This document shows, piece after piece, positions 19,164-30,881 of a stretch of 64,000 bases of DNA. Below the pieces are notes generated by a model that made no database searches, was not told the origin of the DNA, and worked only from the letters and a program-made list of their open reading frames with translations. Every line of letters begins with the position of its first letter. The first letter of the stretch is position 1. Made by a program: the position numbers and the translations under genes. This stretch comes from Kribbella sandramycini. Its GTDB lineage: Bacteria; Actinomycetota; Actinomycetes; Propionibacteriales; Kribbellaceae. Location of the stretch: the NCBI RefSeq assembly GCF_013131805.1, contig NZ_JABJRC010000002.1:930001-994000 (forward strand). The letters run 5' to 3'.

Positions 19164-19913
19164 ATGTTCGTCATCGCGCACCTGAGTGACCCGCATCTCG
19201 ACGGCACCGACGTCCCCCGGGAGCGGTTGCGCCGGATCACGGCGTACCTGAACGCCTTTCAGCGGCCGGTGGACGTTGTGCTGGTGTCGGGTGATCTGGC
19301 CGACCACGGCCTCGACAGCGAGTACGCCGAGCTCGCGGCGGAGCTGCCGACCGGCGTACCGGTTCTGGTCCTGCCGGGGAACCACGATGTCAGCGAGCCG
19401 CTGCGCAAGGGGCTGGCCGAGTATCTCGACTCCCCCGGGTTCGACCACCCCGTGCATCAGGTGCGTGAGGTGGCCGGGGCGCGGTTCGCGCTGGTCGACA
19501 CGACTGTTCCAGGCGCGGACCACGGGCTGTTGTCGGCCGACTCACTGGACTGGCTGGATGCGACGCTCGGCGAGCCCTACGACGGGCCGACGTTCGTCGC
19601 GATGCATCACCCGCCGCTGACGATGCGGCACCCGATCATGGACCAGTGGCTGCTGCACGCGCAGGATGCGCTCGAGCGTGTGCTCAGCGGTAAGTCGATC
19701 ACGGCGATCCTGACCGGCCACGTGCACAACGCGGTCGTCACGTCGTTCGCCGGGCATCGCGTCCTCGGCGCGCCCGGTATCCGCTCGACCGTCCCGCTGC
19801 CCTTCGAGCCGGCCGTGCCGAGCGGGATCGTAGACACAGAAGCCCACCCGGGGCTGGCACTCCATGTGCTCTACCCGGATGGGCCGCTGCAGACGTTCTA
19901 CAGGTTTCCCTGA
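19164..19913 (+). CDS. Calcineurin-like metallophosphoesterase (CpdA-like)
   Basis: A cytoplasmic phosphoesterase of 249 residues. Metal-ligand motifs in order: SDPHLD (Asp9, His11), GDLADHG, GNHD, MHHPP and GHVHN. This set matches class III cyclic nucleotide phosphodiesterases such as CpdA and Rv0805. It likely hydrolyses cyclic nucleotides or other phosphodiesters with a dinuclear metal centre. It lies between two convergent or divergent flavoprotein genes, ending three bases before the 3' end of lpdA. Confidence 0.9.
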   Translation: MFVIAHLSDPHLDGTDVPRERLRRITAYLNAFQRPVDVVLVSGDLADHGLDSEYAELAAELPTGVPVLVLPGNHDVSEPLRKGLAEYLDSPGFDHPVHQVREVAGARFALVDTTVPGADHGLLSADSLDWLDATLGEPYDGPTFVAMHHPPLTMRHPIMDQWLLHAQDALERVLSGKSITAILTGHVHNAVVTSFAGHRVLGAPGIRSTVPLPFEPAVPSGIVDTEAHPGLALHVLYPDGPLQTFYRFP

Positions 19914-19916
19914 CGG

Positions 19917-21314
19917 TCAGAAGTTGATCATGTGCCCTTCGAGGCCGTGGAAGGCCTCCTGAAGGGCCTCGCTCAGCGTCGGGTGCGCGTGCACGTTGCG
20001 CGCCAGCTCCTTGGTGGTCAGATCCCACTTCTGGGCGAGGGTGAGCTCGGGGAGCAGCTCGGTGACCTCGGGGCCGATCAGGTGCGCGCCGAGCAGCTCG
20101 CCGTACTTGGCGTCGCTGATCACCTTGACGAAACCGGTCGGGTCGCCGAGGCCGTGCGCCTTGCCGTTCGCGGTGAACGGGAACTTGGCCACCTTCACCT
20201 CGTGGCCGAGCTTCTTGGCCTCCTCCTCGGTGTAGCCGAAGCTGGCGATCTGCGGCTGGCAGAAGGTCGCCCGCGGGATCATCGCGTAGTCGAGCTCCAT
20301 CGTCTCGTGCCCGGCGATGGTCTCGGCGGCGATCACGCCCATCGCCTCGGCCGCGTGCGCGAGCATCAGCTTCGCGGTGACGTCGCCGATCGCGAAGATG
20401 TTCGGCACATTCGTCCGGCACAGGCCGTCGACGCCGATCGCGCCGCGCTCGGTCAGCTGGACGCCGGTCTTGTCCAGGCCGTAGCCGTCGACGCGCGGCT
20501 GGAAGCCGATCGCCTGCATGACCTTGTCGGCCTCGATGACCTTGCTCGCGCCGTCCTTACCGGTGACGGTCACCTTGACCTGGTCGCCGGAGTCGTCGAT
20601 CGAGTCGACCCGGGTGGAGGTGAGGACGTCGACGCCGAGCTTCTTGTACGCCTTCGCGAGCTCCTTGGAGACATCTGGGTCCTCGAGCGGGACCATCCGG
20701 TCCAGGAACTCGACGATCGTCACCTTGACGCCGTAGTTGGCCAGCACGTACGCGAACTCGACGCCGATCGCGCCGGCGCCGGCGATCACGATCGAGCCCG
20801 GCAGCTCCTCGGTGAGGATCTGCTCCTCGTAGGTGACCACCCGGTCGGTCAGCTGGGTGCCCGGCAGCAGCTTGGTGGTCGCCCCGGTGGCGATGATCGC
20901 GTGCCCGAACGTGACGGTCTCCGAGGAGCCGTCGTTCAGCGTGACGTCGAGGGTGTTCGCGTCGGTGAACGAGCCCCAGCCGTCGAACTCGGTGATGCTG
21001 TTCTTCTTCATCAGGAAGTGGACGCCCTTGACCCGGCCGTCGGCGACCTTGCGGCTGCGCTGGACGGCGGCCGGGAAGTCGAAGGTGACCTCGCCGCTGA
21101 TCCCGAAGGTCTTCGCCTCCGTGCGGAAGATGTGCGACAGCTCGGCGTTCCGCAGCAGCGCCTTGGAGGGGATGCAGCCCACGTTCAGGCAGACACCGCC
21201 CCAGTACTTCTTCTCGATGATGGCGGTCTTGAGCCCGAGCTGAGCCGCGCGGATCGCCGCGACATACCCACCCGGACCTGCGCCGAGGACAACAACGTCA
21301 AAGTGCGAGGCCAT
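19917..21314 (-). CDS. lpdA: Dihydrolipoyl dehydrogenase (E3)
   Basis: A 465-residue flavoenzyme with all marks of E3: FAD loop [21 protein letters not shown], redox-active [16 protein letters not shown] loop [17 protein letters not shown], and C-terminal VHAHPTLSE with the catalytic His-Glu pair. It reoxidises lipoamide of pyruvate and 2-oxoglutarate dehydrogenase complexes, passing electrons to NAD. No E1 or E2 genes are linked here. It differs from the paralogue at 17730-19088, which lacks the His. Confidence 0.96.
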   Translation of the reverse strand: MASHFDVVVLGAGPGGYVAAIRAAQLGLKTAIIEKKYWGGVCLNVGCIPSKALLRNAELSHIFRTEAKTFGISGEVTFDFPAAVQRSRKVADGRVKGVHFLMKKNSITEFDGWGSFTDANTLDVTLNDGSSETVTFGHAIIATGATTKLLPGTQLTDRVVTYEEQILTEELPGSIVIAGAGAIGVEFAYVLANYGVKVTIVEFLDRMVPLEDPDVSKELAKAYKKLGVDVLTSTRVDSIDDSGDQVKVTVTGKDGASKVIEADKVMQAIGFQPRVDGYGLDKTGVQLTERGAIGVDGLCRTNVPNIFAIGDVTAKLMLAHAAEAMGVIAAETIAGHETMELDYAMIPRATFCQPQIASFGYTEEEAKKLGHEVKVAKFPFTANGKAHGLGDPTGFVKVISDAKYGELLGAHLIGPEVTELLPELTLAQKWDLTTKELARNVHAHPTLSEALQEAFHGLEGHMINF

Positions 21315-21440
21315 ACCTGAACTTTAGTAGGTCCGTCCAGGGCAGGGTTTCGCGGGGACCTTTCCCGGCATACCCTGGGCAGGCGCGGGGGCCCGCTCGC
21401 TGCCGCGCGCCTGAGGTGAGGCGACGACGATGGGGGCCTG

Positions 21441-23564
21441 ATGGTTCTGGGGAACCGTCGGGGGCTGCGGTTCGCAGCACTCGGCACACTGCTGGCGGTG
21501 GTCTCGCTGCCGGCGTACGCCGACACGCCCACCCCGCCCCCGCCCGCCTCCGTGACCGATGTCAAACGCTCGCTGGAGCAGCTCCAGGCCGAGGCCGCCG
21601 CGCTGCAGGCCGAGTTCGCCAAGGCGACGATCGCCTACACCAACGCGCTCAAGGCCGCCGAGCGGGCCGAAGCCGCCGCGAAGAAGGCCGAGGCCTCCGC
21701 GGCGACCGTCGGCGGCCGCGCCGACGAGGAGCGCCGGCGGCTCGGCGTCATCACCGCCCAGGCCTACCAGCTCGGCATCCCGACCACGCTCGGCGCCGAA
21801 TCGATGATCTGGTCACTGTCCCCGGTCGCGGAGAACCTGCAGGAGATCGCCGACCGGCAGACCGCGATCCAGCAGCTCGGCAGCACCCAGGTCTCGCAGT
21901 ACAACAAGGCCATGAACGCCGGTAACGACGCCGCCAAGGCGAAGGCCGAGGCCGCCGGCAAGCGCGCCGACGCACAGCTCGCGGCCGGCAAGGCCACCCA
22001 GCTCGGCAAGGATGTCAAGCAGAAGGCCGCGGACGCCGCCGCCCGCGCGATGGACCAGCTCCCCGAGCTCGACGGCGCCTCCGAGCTGTCCAAGCAGCTC
22101 CAGCTGGCCCGCAACCAGCAGGCGCTGTTGCGCTGGCAGGCCTACCTGACCGAGCTCAGCACGGCCAAGGTCGTGCTGCCCGCCGCGGCCGCCCTCAAGG
22201 ACCCGGCCAAGCTGCCCGCCCCACTCACCCCGCTGATCGACGGCGGCCAGACCATTCCGGGCGCGGCGTCCGTGCTGATCACCGGCAAGTCGCTGCGCGT
22301 GCTGCCGGCCGAGACGATCAAGGCGGTCAACCAGGCCTTCACGCTGGTCGGCCGCGGGTACGGCGTCGACGCCGGCGGCCCGGCGATGTACGGCTGCCTC
22401 GGCGCCGCGCGGACGGCGTGGGCGCCGTACGCGAAACTTCCGGCCACGATCGCCAAGGTCTACCCCGGGTACCAGGCCGTCCCGCACGAGCAGGCCCAGC
22501 CCGGCGACCTGATGCTCATGGGCAGCAAGTCGCTCGGCCTGGTCCACATCGGTATCGCCCTCGACAACGACGAGATGATCGCCGCCGACGAGGCGAAGGG
22601 CGCGGTCGTCGTCACCCCGGTCCCCGAGACCCTGTACGCCGTCCTCCGGCCGACTCTCGGCGCCCCGAGCAAGGCCCAGGTCGCCCCCGCGACCGGCTCC
22701 GGGGCCGAAGACTTCCGCTGCGGTAACACCGGGACGTCGTACAGCGTCGCCTCCGGCGCCTGGACGTGGCCGCTCGCCGACGGGACGTACGAGATCGGCA
22801 CGTCGTTCGGTCAGTCCGGCTCGCTGTGGTCGAGCGGTTACCACACCGGCCAGGACTTCCCGGCCGCCCTCGGGACGCCGGTGCGCGCGGTGACCTCCGG
22901 CACGGTCCGGGTCGAGCACCCGCCCTGGGCGGGGAACCTGGTCCGCATCGACCACGGCGGCGGCCTGGAGACGCTCTACGCGCACCTGAGCTCGGTCAGC
23001 GTCACCGACGGCCAGCAGGTCAAGGCCGGGCAGCGGATCGGCGGCGTCGGCAGCGAGGGCAACTCGACCGGCGCGCACCTGCACTTCGAGGTCCGGATCG
23101 GCGGCGACGCGGTGAACCCGATGCCGTTCCTGGCGACCGGATCGGCGACGACCGGCTGGGGCGGGTTCAGCAACGGGATGATCCCGTCCAGCAAATTGTG
23201 CGCCGTCGGCAACGGTCACATGCTGCGCTGTGACGCCGCCGCGGCGTACTTGCAGCTCAGCGGCGCCTATCGGGCCGCGTTCGGGCGGTCGCTCTGCATC
23301 ACCGACTCCTATCGGTCCTACCAGGCCCAGGTCGATCTCTACGCGCGCAAGCCGTCGCTGGCCGCCCTGCCCGGGACGTCGAACCACGGCTGGGGGGTCG
23401 CGGTCGACCTGTGCGGCGGCATCGAGAAGTTCGGCACCGCCCAGTACCGGTGGATGAAGCAGCAGGCGCAGGCGTTCGGCTGGCGGCACCCGGCCTGGGC
23501 CGACCAGGGCGGCAGCCGCGAAGAGCCCTGGCACTGGGAATTCGGTAAGCCTGTGAAGCCTTGA
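21441..23564 (+). CDS. Secreted three-domain peptidoglycan hydrolase: P60-like, LytM (M23) and VanY-type
   Basis: A 707-residue exported protein. Signal peptide about 1-27 (SLPAYA-DTP). Ala/Lys-rich coiled coil about 38-240. An NlpC/P60-like domain about 290-405, with Cys319 in MYGCLGA and His369 in LVHIGIAL. A LytM/M23 domain about 435-565, with His468-x3-Asp472, His515 and HLHFE (His546, His548). A VanY-type D,D-/L,D-carboxypeptidase domain about 580-705, with SNHGWGVAVD (His649, Asp656) and EPWHW (Glu695, His698). The coiled coil resembles RipA/FtsX-activated hydrolases. It probably cuts septal or lateral peptidoglycan at several bonds. Three catalytic types in one chain is unusual. Confidence 0.9.
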   Translation: MVLGNRRGLRFAALGTLLAVVSLPAYADTPTPPPPASVTDVKRSLEQLQAEAAALQAEFAKATIAYTNALKAAERAEAAAKKAEASAATVGGRADEERRRLGVITAQAYQLGIPTTLGAESMIWSLSPVAENLQEIADRQTAIQQLGSTQVSQYNKAMNAGNDAAKAKAEAAGKRADAQLAAGKATQLGKDVKQKAADAAARAMDQLPELDGASELSKQLQLARNQQALLRWQAYLTELSTAKVVLPAAAALKDPAKLPAPLTPLIDGGQTIPGAASVLITGKSLRVLPAETIKAVNQAFTLVGRGYGVDAGGPAMYGCLGAARTAWAPYAKLPATIAKVYPGYQAVPHEQAQPGDLMLMGSKSLGLVHIGIALDNDEMIAADEAKGAVVVTPVPETLYAVLRPTLGAPSKAQVAPATGSGAEDFRCGNTGTSYSVASGAWTWPLADGTYEIGTSFGQSGSLWSSGYHTGQDFPAALGTPVRAVTSGTVRVEHPPWAGNLVRIDHGGGLETLYAHLSSVSVTDGQQVKAGQRIGGVGSEGNSTGAHLHFEVRIGGDAVNPMPFLATGSATTGWGGFSNGMIPSSKLCAVGNGHMLRCDAAAAYLQLSGAYRAAFGRSLCITDSYRSYQAQVDLYARKPSLAALPGTSNHGWGVAVDLCGGIEKFGTAQYRWMKQQAQAFGWRHPAWADQGGSREEPWHWEFGKPVKP

Positions 23565-23628
23565 GCGCAGCAAAACCGAAGGGCCTGAGCTACGGGAATT
23601 CGGTGGACTCAGCACGTAGGGTGGGAAC

Positions 23629-24087
23629 GTGGCCGAGCAGGAAAGTCCCGACCGCACTGATCACAACATCACGCTCGATGCGCAGGACGACCGGTGGGAG
23701 TGGCGCCGGCGGATCCGGGCGGATCCGAAGAAGCACCTGATCTACCGAGTCCTGGTGGGTGTGGTCGGCGGCGTGCTGATCATCGCCGCCCCGCTGACCG
23801 GCTGGTTGCCGGGGCCGGGCGGTATCCCGCTGTTCATCGCCGGCCTGGCCATCCTGGCCAGCGAGTTCGAGTGGGCCCAGCGCCTGCTCTACAAGGTGAA
23901 GGACTGGGTCAAGGAGCTGACCGCCTGGACGGGTAAGCAGCCCGCCTGGCTCAAGACCTTGGGCAGTGTCGCGCTGTTCTGCTGCGTCCTGATCGCGGTC
24001 TGGCTCTACATGGCTGTGCTCGGTGTGCCGGGCTGGCTCCCCGACTCTTGGGAGTCGTTCCTGCACAAGCTGCCGCTGCTCGGCTGA
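23629..24087 (+). CDS. PGPGW-family membrane protein (TIGR02611-like)
   Basis: A small integral membrane protein of 152 residues. A charged N-terminus (1-38) precedes two hydrophobic segments around LIYRVLVGVVGGVLIIAAPLTG and PGPGGIPLFIAGLAILASEFEWA, the latter with the family PGPG signature and the EFEWAQ run; a third helix is at about 108-130. The role of this actinobacterial family is not known. Start GTG 23629 has AGGGTGG upstream. The stop is immediately followed by the stop of the convergent AraC gene. Confidence 0.88.
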   Translation: MAEQESPDRTDHNITLDAQDDRWEWRRRIRADPKKHLIYRVLVGVVGGVLIIAAPLTGWLPGPGGIPLFIAGLAILASEFEWAQRLLYKVKDWVKELTAWTGKQPAWLKTLGSVALFCCVLIAVWLYMAVLGVPGWLPDSWESFLHKLPLLG

Positions 24088-24984
24088 TCAGTGCCCGACC
24101 GGCCCGTACTTCGGGGTGTTGAAACGTTGCCGGTAGTTGCTGGCGCTGAGCCCGTAGTGGGATTTGAACCGGCGGGCGAAGTAGTTCTGGTCGGGCCAGC
24201 CGACCGCCTCGCCGATCCGGCTCACGGGCAGGTCGGTGTGCAGCAGCTGGCCGGCTGCGAGCTCGGCGCGATGCCGGGACAGGTAGGCCATCGGCGGTAG
24301 GCCGGTGGCCGACTTGAACAGGCGGACGAGGTAGCCGGGCGCCAGGTGCAGGGCCTGGGCCAGCTCGGTGAGCGTCCAGGGCCGGGCCGGGTCGGCTTCG
24401 AGCATCCGCATCGCGGTGAGGACGGCGGGATGCGCCTGCTGGCGGACATCGTTGCGCTCGGCCACGATCCGGGCCAGGCAGCTCAGGTAGAGCGACAACC
24501 AGCCGACCAACTCCCCGCGGTGCCGACCGATTGGCTGGTCGCGCAGCTCGCGGAGGCCGTCCAGGTGCCGCCGGGCTTCCGCGAAGGTCTCGTCGTCCAA
24601 GTGCATACTCAGAACACCGCGTCGCTGCGCGGAGAACGGCCCGGTCCAGAGAAGGTAACCCAGCAGCGGGTCCTCGCGGGTCCAGGCCAGCTCGCGCTGG
24701 ACGAGGTCGGCCGCGAAACAGCAGTTGTAGACCAACAGCCCGCGGCACTGCTCGTACTCGTGCCAGACGCCGGGGCGCAGCAAGATCGCGTCGCCGGGCT
24801 GCAACTGCTGCCGGCCGGACTGGCTGTGATGGACGCCGTCACCCGCGATCACCAGCGCGATCTCGAAGAAGCTGTGGGTGTGCAACGGGTGGGAGCCCTC
24901 GTGCACGTGCTGCCCCGCGTGCACGATCGTCCCCTCGACGAAGTGCAGCAGGGTGCCGTGGGTCCGCATCGGCTCGTTGGCCAT
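24088..24984 (-). CDS. AraC-family regulator with cupin sensor (RhaS/RhaR-like)
   Basis: A regulator of 298 residues. A cupin sensor spans about 20-110 (HPLHTHSFFEIALVIAGDG, LQPGDAILLRPGVWH). Two helix-turn-helix units follow: WTLTELAQALHLAPGYLVRLFKSATG and ISRIG-like VSRIGEAVGWPDQNYFARRFK. It is divergent from the GH78 alpha-L-rhamnosidase gene, and the sensor type matches rhamnose regulators, so control of rhamnoside use is likely. The intergenic region also has a LacI-type box, which suggests dual control. Confidence 0.92.
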   Translation of the reverse strand: MANEPMRTHGTLLHFVEGTIVHAGQHVHEGSHPLHTHSFFEIALVIAGDGVHHSQSGRQQLQPGDAILLRPGVWHEYEQCRGLLVYNCCFAADLVQRELAWTREDPLLGYLLWTGPFSAQRRGVLSMHLDDETFAEARRHLDGLRELRDQPIGRHRGELVGWLSLYLSCLARIVAERNDVRQQAHPAVLTAMRMLEADPARPWTLTELAQALHLAPGYLVRLFKSATGLPPMAYLSRHRAELAAGQLLHTDLPVSRIGEAVGWPDQNYFARRFKSHYGLSASNYRQRFNTPKYGPVGH

Positions 24985-25070
24985 GCCTCACCCTAGGGCC
25001 GAGGTGCATTTTGTGCTAGGTCTCGTGAACTCCGGACTATGACTGCTCGCCGGTCCGTCGCAAGCTGGTC

Positions 25071-25082
25071 TGAATCGTTTCA
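25071..25082. promoter_or_regulatory. LacI-type operator box upstream of the rhamnosidase gene
   Basis: TGAATCGTTTCA is a near-perfect palindrome around CG, 20 bases before the ATG of the rhamnosidase gene. Its reverse complement differs at one base from TGAGACGATTCA in front of the LacI/UvrA-like pair. This position would block transcription start or early elongation. Confidence 0.45.
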
Positions 25083-25102
25083 TTCGCAACGGTTGGAGCC
25101 GC

Positions 25103-27859
<2,757 letters not shown>

Positions 27860-27870
27860 TCCCCAGGAGG

Positions 27871-28485
27871 CTACTTGCGGACGAGGAGGTAGGCCTGGGA
27901 TTGTTTCTCGCCCCACTCGGGGGCGTGGACGAGGCGGGCGACCTCCTCGAAGCCGGTCTCGGCAAGCAGGGCGGCCATGTCGGCCGGCTCCTGCAGGTAG
28001 ACGTCGAGATCGATGGCGTGACCGTAGCCCGAGGTGAGGTGATAGGTGTCCGAGCCGGCCTTGAAGGCGTAGACGAGGTGGCCGCCGGGCTGGAGGACGC
28101 GGTGGACCTCGGCGAAGGCTGCGGGGAGGTCGGCGCGTGGGGTGTGGACGAGGGAGTACCAGAGGAGGGCGCCGGCGAGTGAGTCGGCTTTCAGGTCGAG
28201 GTCGAAGATCGAGCCGACGTCGAAGCGGAGACCGGGGTAGGCGGCGCGGGCGACCTCGATCATGCCGGGGGTGAGGTCGAGACCGAAGACGTCCAGGCCG
28301 GTGGCGGCCAGGTGGGCGGTGACGCGGCCGGTGCCGCAGCCGAGGTCGGCGACCGGGCCGGATGGGAGGAGCTCGGTGAAGTAGCTGAGCATCATCCGCT
28401 CGGCCACGCCGTCGGCGAGCAGGTTTTTCAGCATCGAGTGGTAGTCGGCGGCGGCGGTGTTGTACGAGGTCTGGATGTCGTTCAC
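27871..28485 (-). CDS. Class I SAM-dependent methyltransferase
   Basis: A 204-residue enzyme with motif I VADLGCGTGRVTAHLA (SAM loop), motif II GLDLTPGMIEVAR, and LWYSLVHTPRADLPAAFAEVHRVLQPGGHLV, as in Methyltransf_11/25. The acceptor is unknown. It overlaps the upstream aminotransferase gene by four bases (ATGA), so the two are translated together and may act on the same small molecule. The C-terminus ends in the usual QAYLLVRK strand. Confidence 0.9.
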   Translation of the reverse strand: MNDIQTSYNTAAADYHSMLKNLLADGVAERMMLSYFTELLPSGPVADLGCGTGRVTAHLAATGLDVFGLDLTPGMIEVARAAYPGLRFDVGSIFDLDLKADSLAGALLWYSLVHTPRADLPAAFAEVHRVLQPGGHLVYAFKAGSDTYHLTSGYGHAIDLDVYLQEPADMAALLAETGFEEVARLVHAPEWGEKQSQAYLLVRK

Positions 28486-29612
28486 GCGAGGACTTTAGGA
28501 AGTGCCACCGACAGTTTCCGGTAGCACTCGGGGGTGTTGTAGGCGTGCGCCGAGAGCCGCAGGTAGCTGCGGCCCTCGTACCCGGTCAGCGTGATCTCGA
28601 TCTGGTGCTCGCGGGAGAAGCGCGCCTTGAACGGCTCTGCGTCGGCGATCACCGACGGCAGCTCGACCAGCCGCAGCGTCGGCGCCGGGTTCGCGAGCTC
28701 ACCGACCGACGTCCCGAGCGCCTTGGCCACCAGCGCGGCGCCTTCCTCAAGCATCGCGGTCAGCTGCGGACGCCGAACCGCCCACTCCAGCTCGGCCAGC
28801 ACCCGCAACGACTCCGGCGCCGCGATCCAGGCTGCGTAGTCTTGCGTCCCCTGCATGTCGAAGCGCTCCGGCAGCCGCTCGTCGTACTCCGACCACGAGG
28901 TGATCAGCGGGTACGACGCCGTCCGCCAGCGCTCGGCGACCACCAGACCCGCGGTCGCGCGCGGGGCGGCCGGCCACTTGTGGAAGTTGCCCGTCCAGAA
29001 GTCGGCGCCGTCGCCGGTCGGGGCGTCGATGAGCGCCGGGGCGTGCGCGCCGTCCACGATGACCGGTACGTCGCGGTCGTGCGCGAGCTCGACGAGCCGG
29101 GCGATCGGGAGGATCGCGCCGGTGGCCGCGCTGACGTGGTCGACGAGCAGGGCCGAGGCGCCGACCAGGGCCGGCTCGATCAGGGCGACCACGGTGTCGT
29201 CGTCCGCCTGCATCGGGAGGTCGACGACGTACAGCTCGGCGCCACGGGCGCGGGCGACCCGCTCGGCGGCGTACCGGGAGGCGCCGTACACGTGGCTGGT
29301 GGTGACGATCCGGGTGCCGGTCGAGATCGGCACGGTGGCGAAGGCGGCGGTGATGCCGGCGCTCGCGTTCGCGACGAGGGCGAAGCCGGCCGGGTCGGCG
29401 TCCAGGAAGGCGGCCAGCTCGAGCCGGGCCGCGGTCAAGCGCTCCGGGACGGAGCGGAACCAGCGCATCGGGTTCGCCTCGGCCTCGGCGCGCAGCGCGC
29501 TCAGGACCTCCTGGGTACGCCGGGGAACCGCGCCCCACGAGCCGTGGTTCAGGTGCACCACGGCCGGATCGAGGCTCCACAGGTCTGGGCGGGGGCTGAG
29601 TACCGTCACCAC
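28482..29612 (-). CDS. Class V aminotransferase-fold PLP enzyme (isopenicillin N epimerase/cysteine desulfurase-like)
   Basis: A protein of 376 residues with fold type I PLP marks: VHLNHGSWGAVPRRTQEV at the N-terminus, as in the CefD-like group; NASAGITAAF for phosphate binding; DGAHAP for the ring-stacking Asp; and the Schiff-base Lys in GNFHKWPAAPRATAG. CefD-like enzymes epimerise, lyse or desulfurate amino acids; the substrate here is unknown. Start is GTG 29612 or the next GTG codon. It is coupled to a methyltransferase and divergent from a GDPD gene only 23 bases away. Confidence 0.9.
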   Translation of the reverse strand: MVTVLSPRPDLWSLDPAVVHLNHGSWGAVPRRTQEVLSALRAEAEANPMRWFRSVPERLTAARLELAAFLDADPAGFALVANASAGITAAFATVPISTGTRIVTTSHVYGASRYAAERVARARGAELYVVDLPMQADDDTVVALIEPALVGASALLVDHVSAATGAILPIARLVELAHDRDVPVIVDGAHAPALIDAPTGDGADFWTGNFHKWPAAPRATAGLVVAERWRTASYPLITSWSEYDERLPERFDMQGTQDYAAWIAAPESLRVLAELEWAVRRPQLTAMLEEGAALVAKALGTSVGELANPAPTLRLVELPSVIADAEPFKARFSREHQIEITLTGYEGRSYLRLSAHAYNTPECYRKLSVALPKVLA

Positions 29613-29622
29613 CCGAACGGTA

Positions 29623-29635
29623 CATAATTCCTGAC
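29623..29635 (+). promoter_or_regulatory. Candidate leaderless promoter of the GDPD gene
   Basis: CATAAT at 29623-29628 resembles a -10 element and ends seven bases before GTG 29636. No ribosome site fits. The whole gap to the divergent aminotransferase gene is 23 bases, so transcripts on both strands must begin within or very near their start codons. Confidence 0.45.
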
Positions 29636-30388
29636 GTGTACCCCTACCTCGACCACGACGGGCCGATCGCCATGGCGCATCGCGGCGGCGCCCGGCATCC
29701 GGAGCTGATCGGGTACGAGAACACGCTGTTCGCCTTCGAGCACGCCGTCGGCCTCGGCTACCGCTACCTGGAGACCGACCTGCACGCCACCAGCGACGGC
29801 GTCGTGATCGCCTTCCACGACGACCGCCTCGATCGCGTCACCGACCGCACCGGGCTGATCTCGGCGCTGCCCTGGTCCGAGGTCCGCCAGGCGAGGATCA
29901 ACGGCCGCGAGCCGATCCCCCGCCTCGACGAGCTCCTCGACCACTTCCCCGCCGTCCGCTTCAACCTCGACATCAAACACGAGAACGGCCTCGTCCCCGC
30001 CGCCGACGTCCTCCGCGCCGCGAACGCACTCGACCGGGTCTGCGTCTCCTCCTTCTCCCAGTCCCGCGTCCGCCGCATCCGCAAACTCCTCGGCCCCCGC
30101 CTCTGCACCGGCTACGGCGACCGCGAGACCGCCCTGCTCCGCTTCCTCCCCTTCGCCCTCCCCTCCCAAGGCGCCTGCCTGCAAATCCCCGAGCACTACA
30201 AATCGTTCACCGTCCTCACCCCCGGCCTCATCACCCGCGCCCACTCCCGCGGCAAACAGGTCCACGTCTGGACCGTCGACGACCCACCCACCATGCACCG
30301 CATGCTCGACGCCGGCGTCGACGGCCTCATCACCGACCGAACCGACCTCCTCCGCCAAGTCCTCACCGACCGCGGCCAGTGGCGGTAA
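29636..30388 (+). CDS. Glycerophosphodiester phosphodiesterase
   Basis: A GDPD-family TIM barrel of 250 residues. Motifs: AHRGG (His15), YENTLFAFEHA, YLETDLHATSDGVVIAFHDDRLDRVT (Glu, Asp, His metal and acid-base residues), and FNLDIKH. The end reads VHVWTVDDPPTMHRMLDAGVDGLITDR, the standard last strands. It releases glycerol-3-phosphate from lipid-derived glycerophosphodiesters. No signal peptide, so cytoplasmic. The last third is very rich in C-ending codons, and the gene runs straight into the 62-bp repeat array. Confidence 0.93.
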   Translation: MYPYLDHDGPIAMAHRGGARHPELIGYENTLFAFEHAVGLGYRYLETDLHATSDGVVIAFHDDRLDRVTDRTGLISALPWSEVRQARINGREPIPRLDELLDHFPAVRFNLDIKHENGLVPAADVLRAANALDRVCVSSFSQSRVRRIRKLLGPRLCTGYGDRETALLRFLPFALPSQGACLQIPEHYKSFTVLTPGLITRAHSRGKQVHVWTVDDPPTMHRMLDAGVDGLITDRTDLLRQVLTDRGQWR

Positions 30389-30403
30389 ATCAGCGGCGCT
30401 CCC

Positions 30404-30793
30404 GTTTGCTGGGCTGACCCAGCGGCGGGTGGGTGGGCCAACCGCGTGCGGTGGGTCGTCCCGCGGTTTGCTGGGCTGACCCAGCGACAGGTGGGTCGGC
30501 CAACCGCATGCGGTGGGTCGTCCCGCGGTTTGCTGGGCTGACCCAGCGACAGGTGGGTGGGCCAACCGCGTGCAGTGGGTCGTCCCGCGGTTTGCTGGGC
30601 CGGCCCAGCGACAGGTGGGTCGGCCAACCGCATGCAGTGGGTCGTCCCGCGGTTTGCTGGGCTGACCAAGCGACAGGTGGGTCGGCCAACCGCATGCGGT
30701 GGGTCGTCCCGCGGTTTGCTGGGCTGACCCAGCGACAGGTGGGTGGGCCAGCCGCGTGCGGTGGGTCGACCCACGGTTTGCTGGGCCGGCCCG
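30404..30793. repeat. Tandem array of a 62-bp unit, about 6.3 copies
   Basis: The core GTTTGCTGGGC starts at 30404, 30466, 30528, 30590, 30652, 30714 and 30776, always 62 bases apart. Units differ at few sites (for example CGCATGCGG or CGCGTGCGG). Each contains the hairpin GCTGGG-CTGA-CCCAGC, the palindrome CCGCATGCGG, and pairing arms AACCGC/GCGGTT. Because 62 is not a multiple of three, reading frames rotate, so it is not a protein repeat. The array lies between the GDPD gene and the UMF1 transporter gene. The repeat near 14 kb is of the same family. Confidence 0.95.
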
Positions 30794-30881
30794 ACGAACG
30801 CCGGTTCCTGGCGGCCGACGCGCGCCTGGCCTCCTCCTGACAAGGCACCTGTTGGTCCTCTGGAGCTGCCAGACTCTGGGC

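Noticed and set aside
30404..30793. CRISPR array
   Set aside because: Units are contiguous and nearly identical with no unique spacers, and no cas genes are nearby.
30433..30840. Apparent repeat proteins across the 62-bp array on both strands
   Set aside because: The unit length is not divisible by three, so each frame only cycles through the same three translations; there is no ribosome site.
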